Program-made: the position numbers and the translations under genes
The notes under the pieces: model-generated
Database searches by the model: none
The model's input: only the letters and a program-made list of their open reading frames with translations
Told to the model about the DNA's origin: nothing
Assembly: GCA_902796705.1 (NCBI GenBank)
Contig: CADBQF010000116.1
Coordinates: 1-10,604 of the forward strand
Reading direction: 5' to 3'
Source: Ruminococcus flavefaciens
GTDB lineage: Bacteria; Bacillota; Clostridia; Oscillospirales; Ruminococcaceae
Length of the DNA stretch: 10,604 nucleotides
Shown: one piece after another, positions 10,578 to 10,604 of the stretch
Layout: the number at the start of each line of letters is the position of its first letter
Numbering within the stretch: the stretch's first letter is position 1

Positions 10578-10604
10578 TTGCCAAAACCGCTTTTTGAGTG
10601 TATA
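10578..10604 (+). promoter_or_regulatory. Probable promoter of the next gene, cut by the window edge
   Basis: TTGCCA at 10578-10583 (5 of 6 to the -35 consensus), then exactly 17 bases, then TATA as the last four bases of the window. Placement just past a terminator and the 17 bp spacing shared with the three other plus- and minus-strand promoters support it. The full -10 box cannot be seen. Confidence 0.45.

Overview
The window looks like chromosomal DNA from a Ruminococcus-type gut or rumen Clostridium-class bacterium. The evidence is a type I dockerin on a secreted glycosidase (a cellulosome mark), a glutamine synthetase-family gene followed by an ANTAR regulator (an arrangement known from clostridia), moderate GC genes separated by AT-rich spacers, and consensus sigma-A promoters with 17 bp spacers. 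The genus is an inference; nothing here fixes a species.

Left part, minus strand (1-2897): a tight operon clpS-clpA-aat (aat is cut by the window edge). Together these make a bacterial N-degron module: Aat adds Leu/Phe to protein N-termini, ClpS recognises such N-termini, and ClpA unfolds the substrate for ClpP. clpP is not in the window. Upstream and on the same strand, with its own perfect-consensus promoter and its own terminator, lies a 270-aa protein with an N-terminal export or membrane segment. Its body resembles ferredoxin-dependent bilin reductases (PcyA/PebA/HY2 fold family); this is my own alignment by eye and is the most surprising gene identity here.

Middle, plus strand (4034-6023): a promoter, a glutamine synthetase type I homologue, and an ANTAR-domain protein with a degenerate receiver, ended by a strong terminator. 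The synthetase homologue has lost several catalytic and metal-binding residues, so it is probably a pseudoenzyme. The receiver of its partner lacks the phosphorylatable Asp. The pair reads as a regulatory device rather than as an enzyme plus a classical response regulator.

Right part, plus strand (6102-10546): a promoter, a 1414-aa secreted GH2 beta-galactosidase with a LamG-like domain and a C-terminal dockerin, and a terminator. The last 27 bases look like the start of a promoter for the next gene. No tRNA, rRNA, CRISPR, insertion sequence or phage signal was seen. The intergenic spans (2898-2986, 3800-4094, 5967-6193, 10439-10604) are all under 300 bases and hold the promoters, terminators and leader structures listed.
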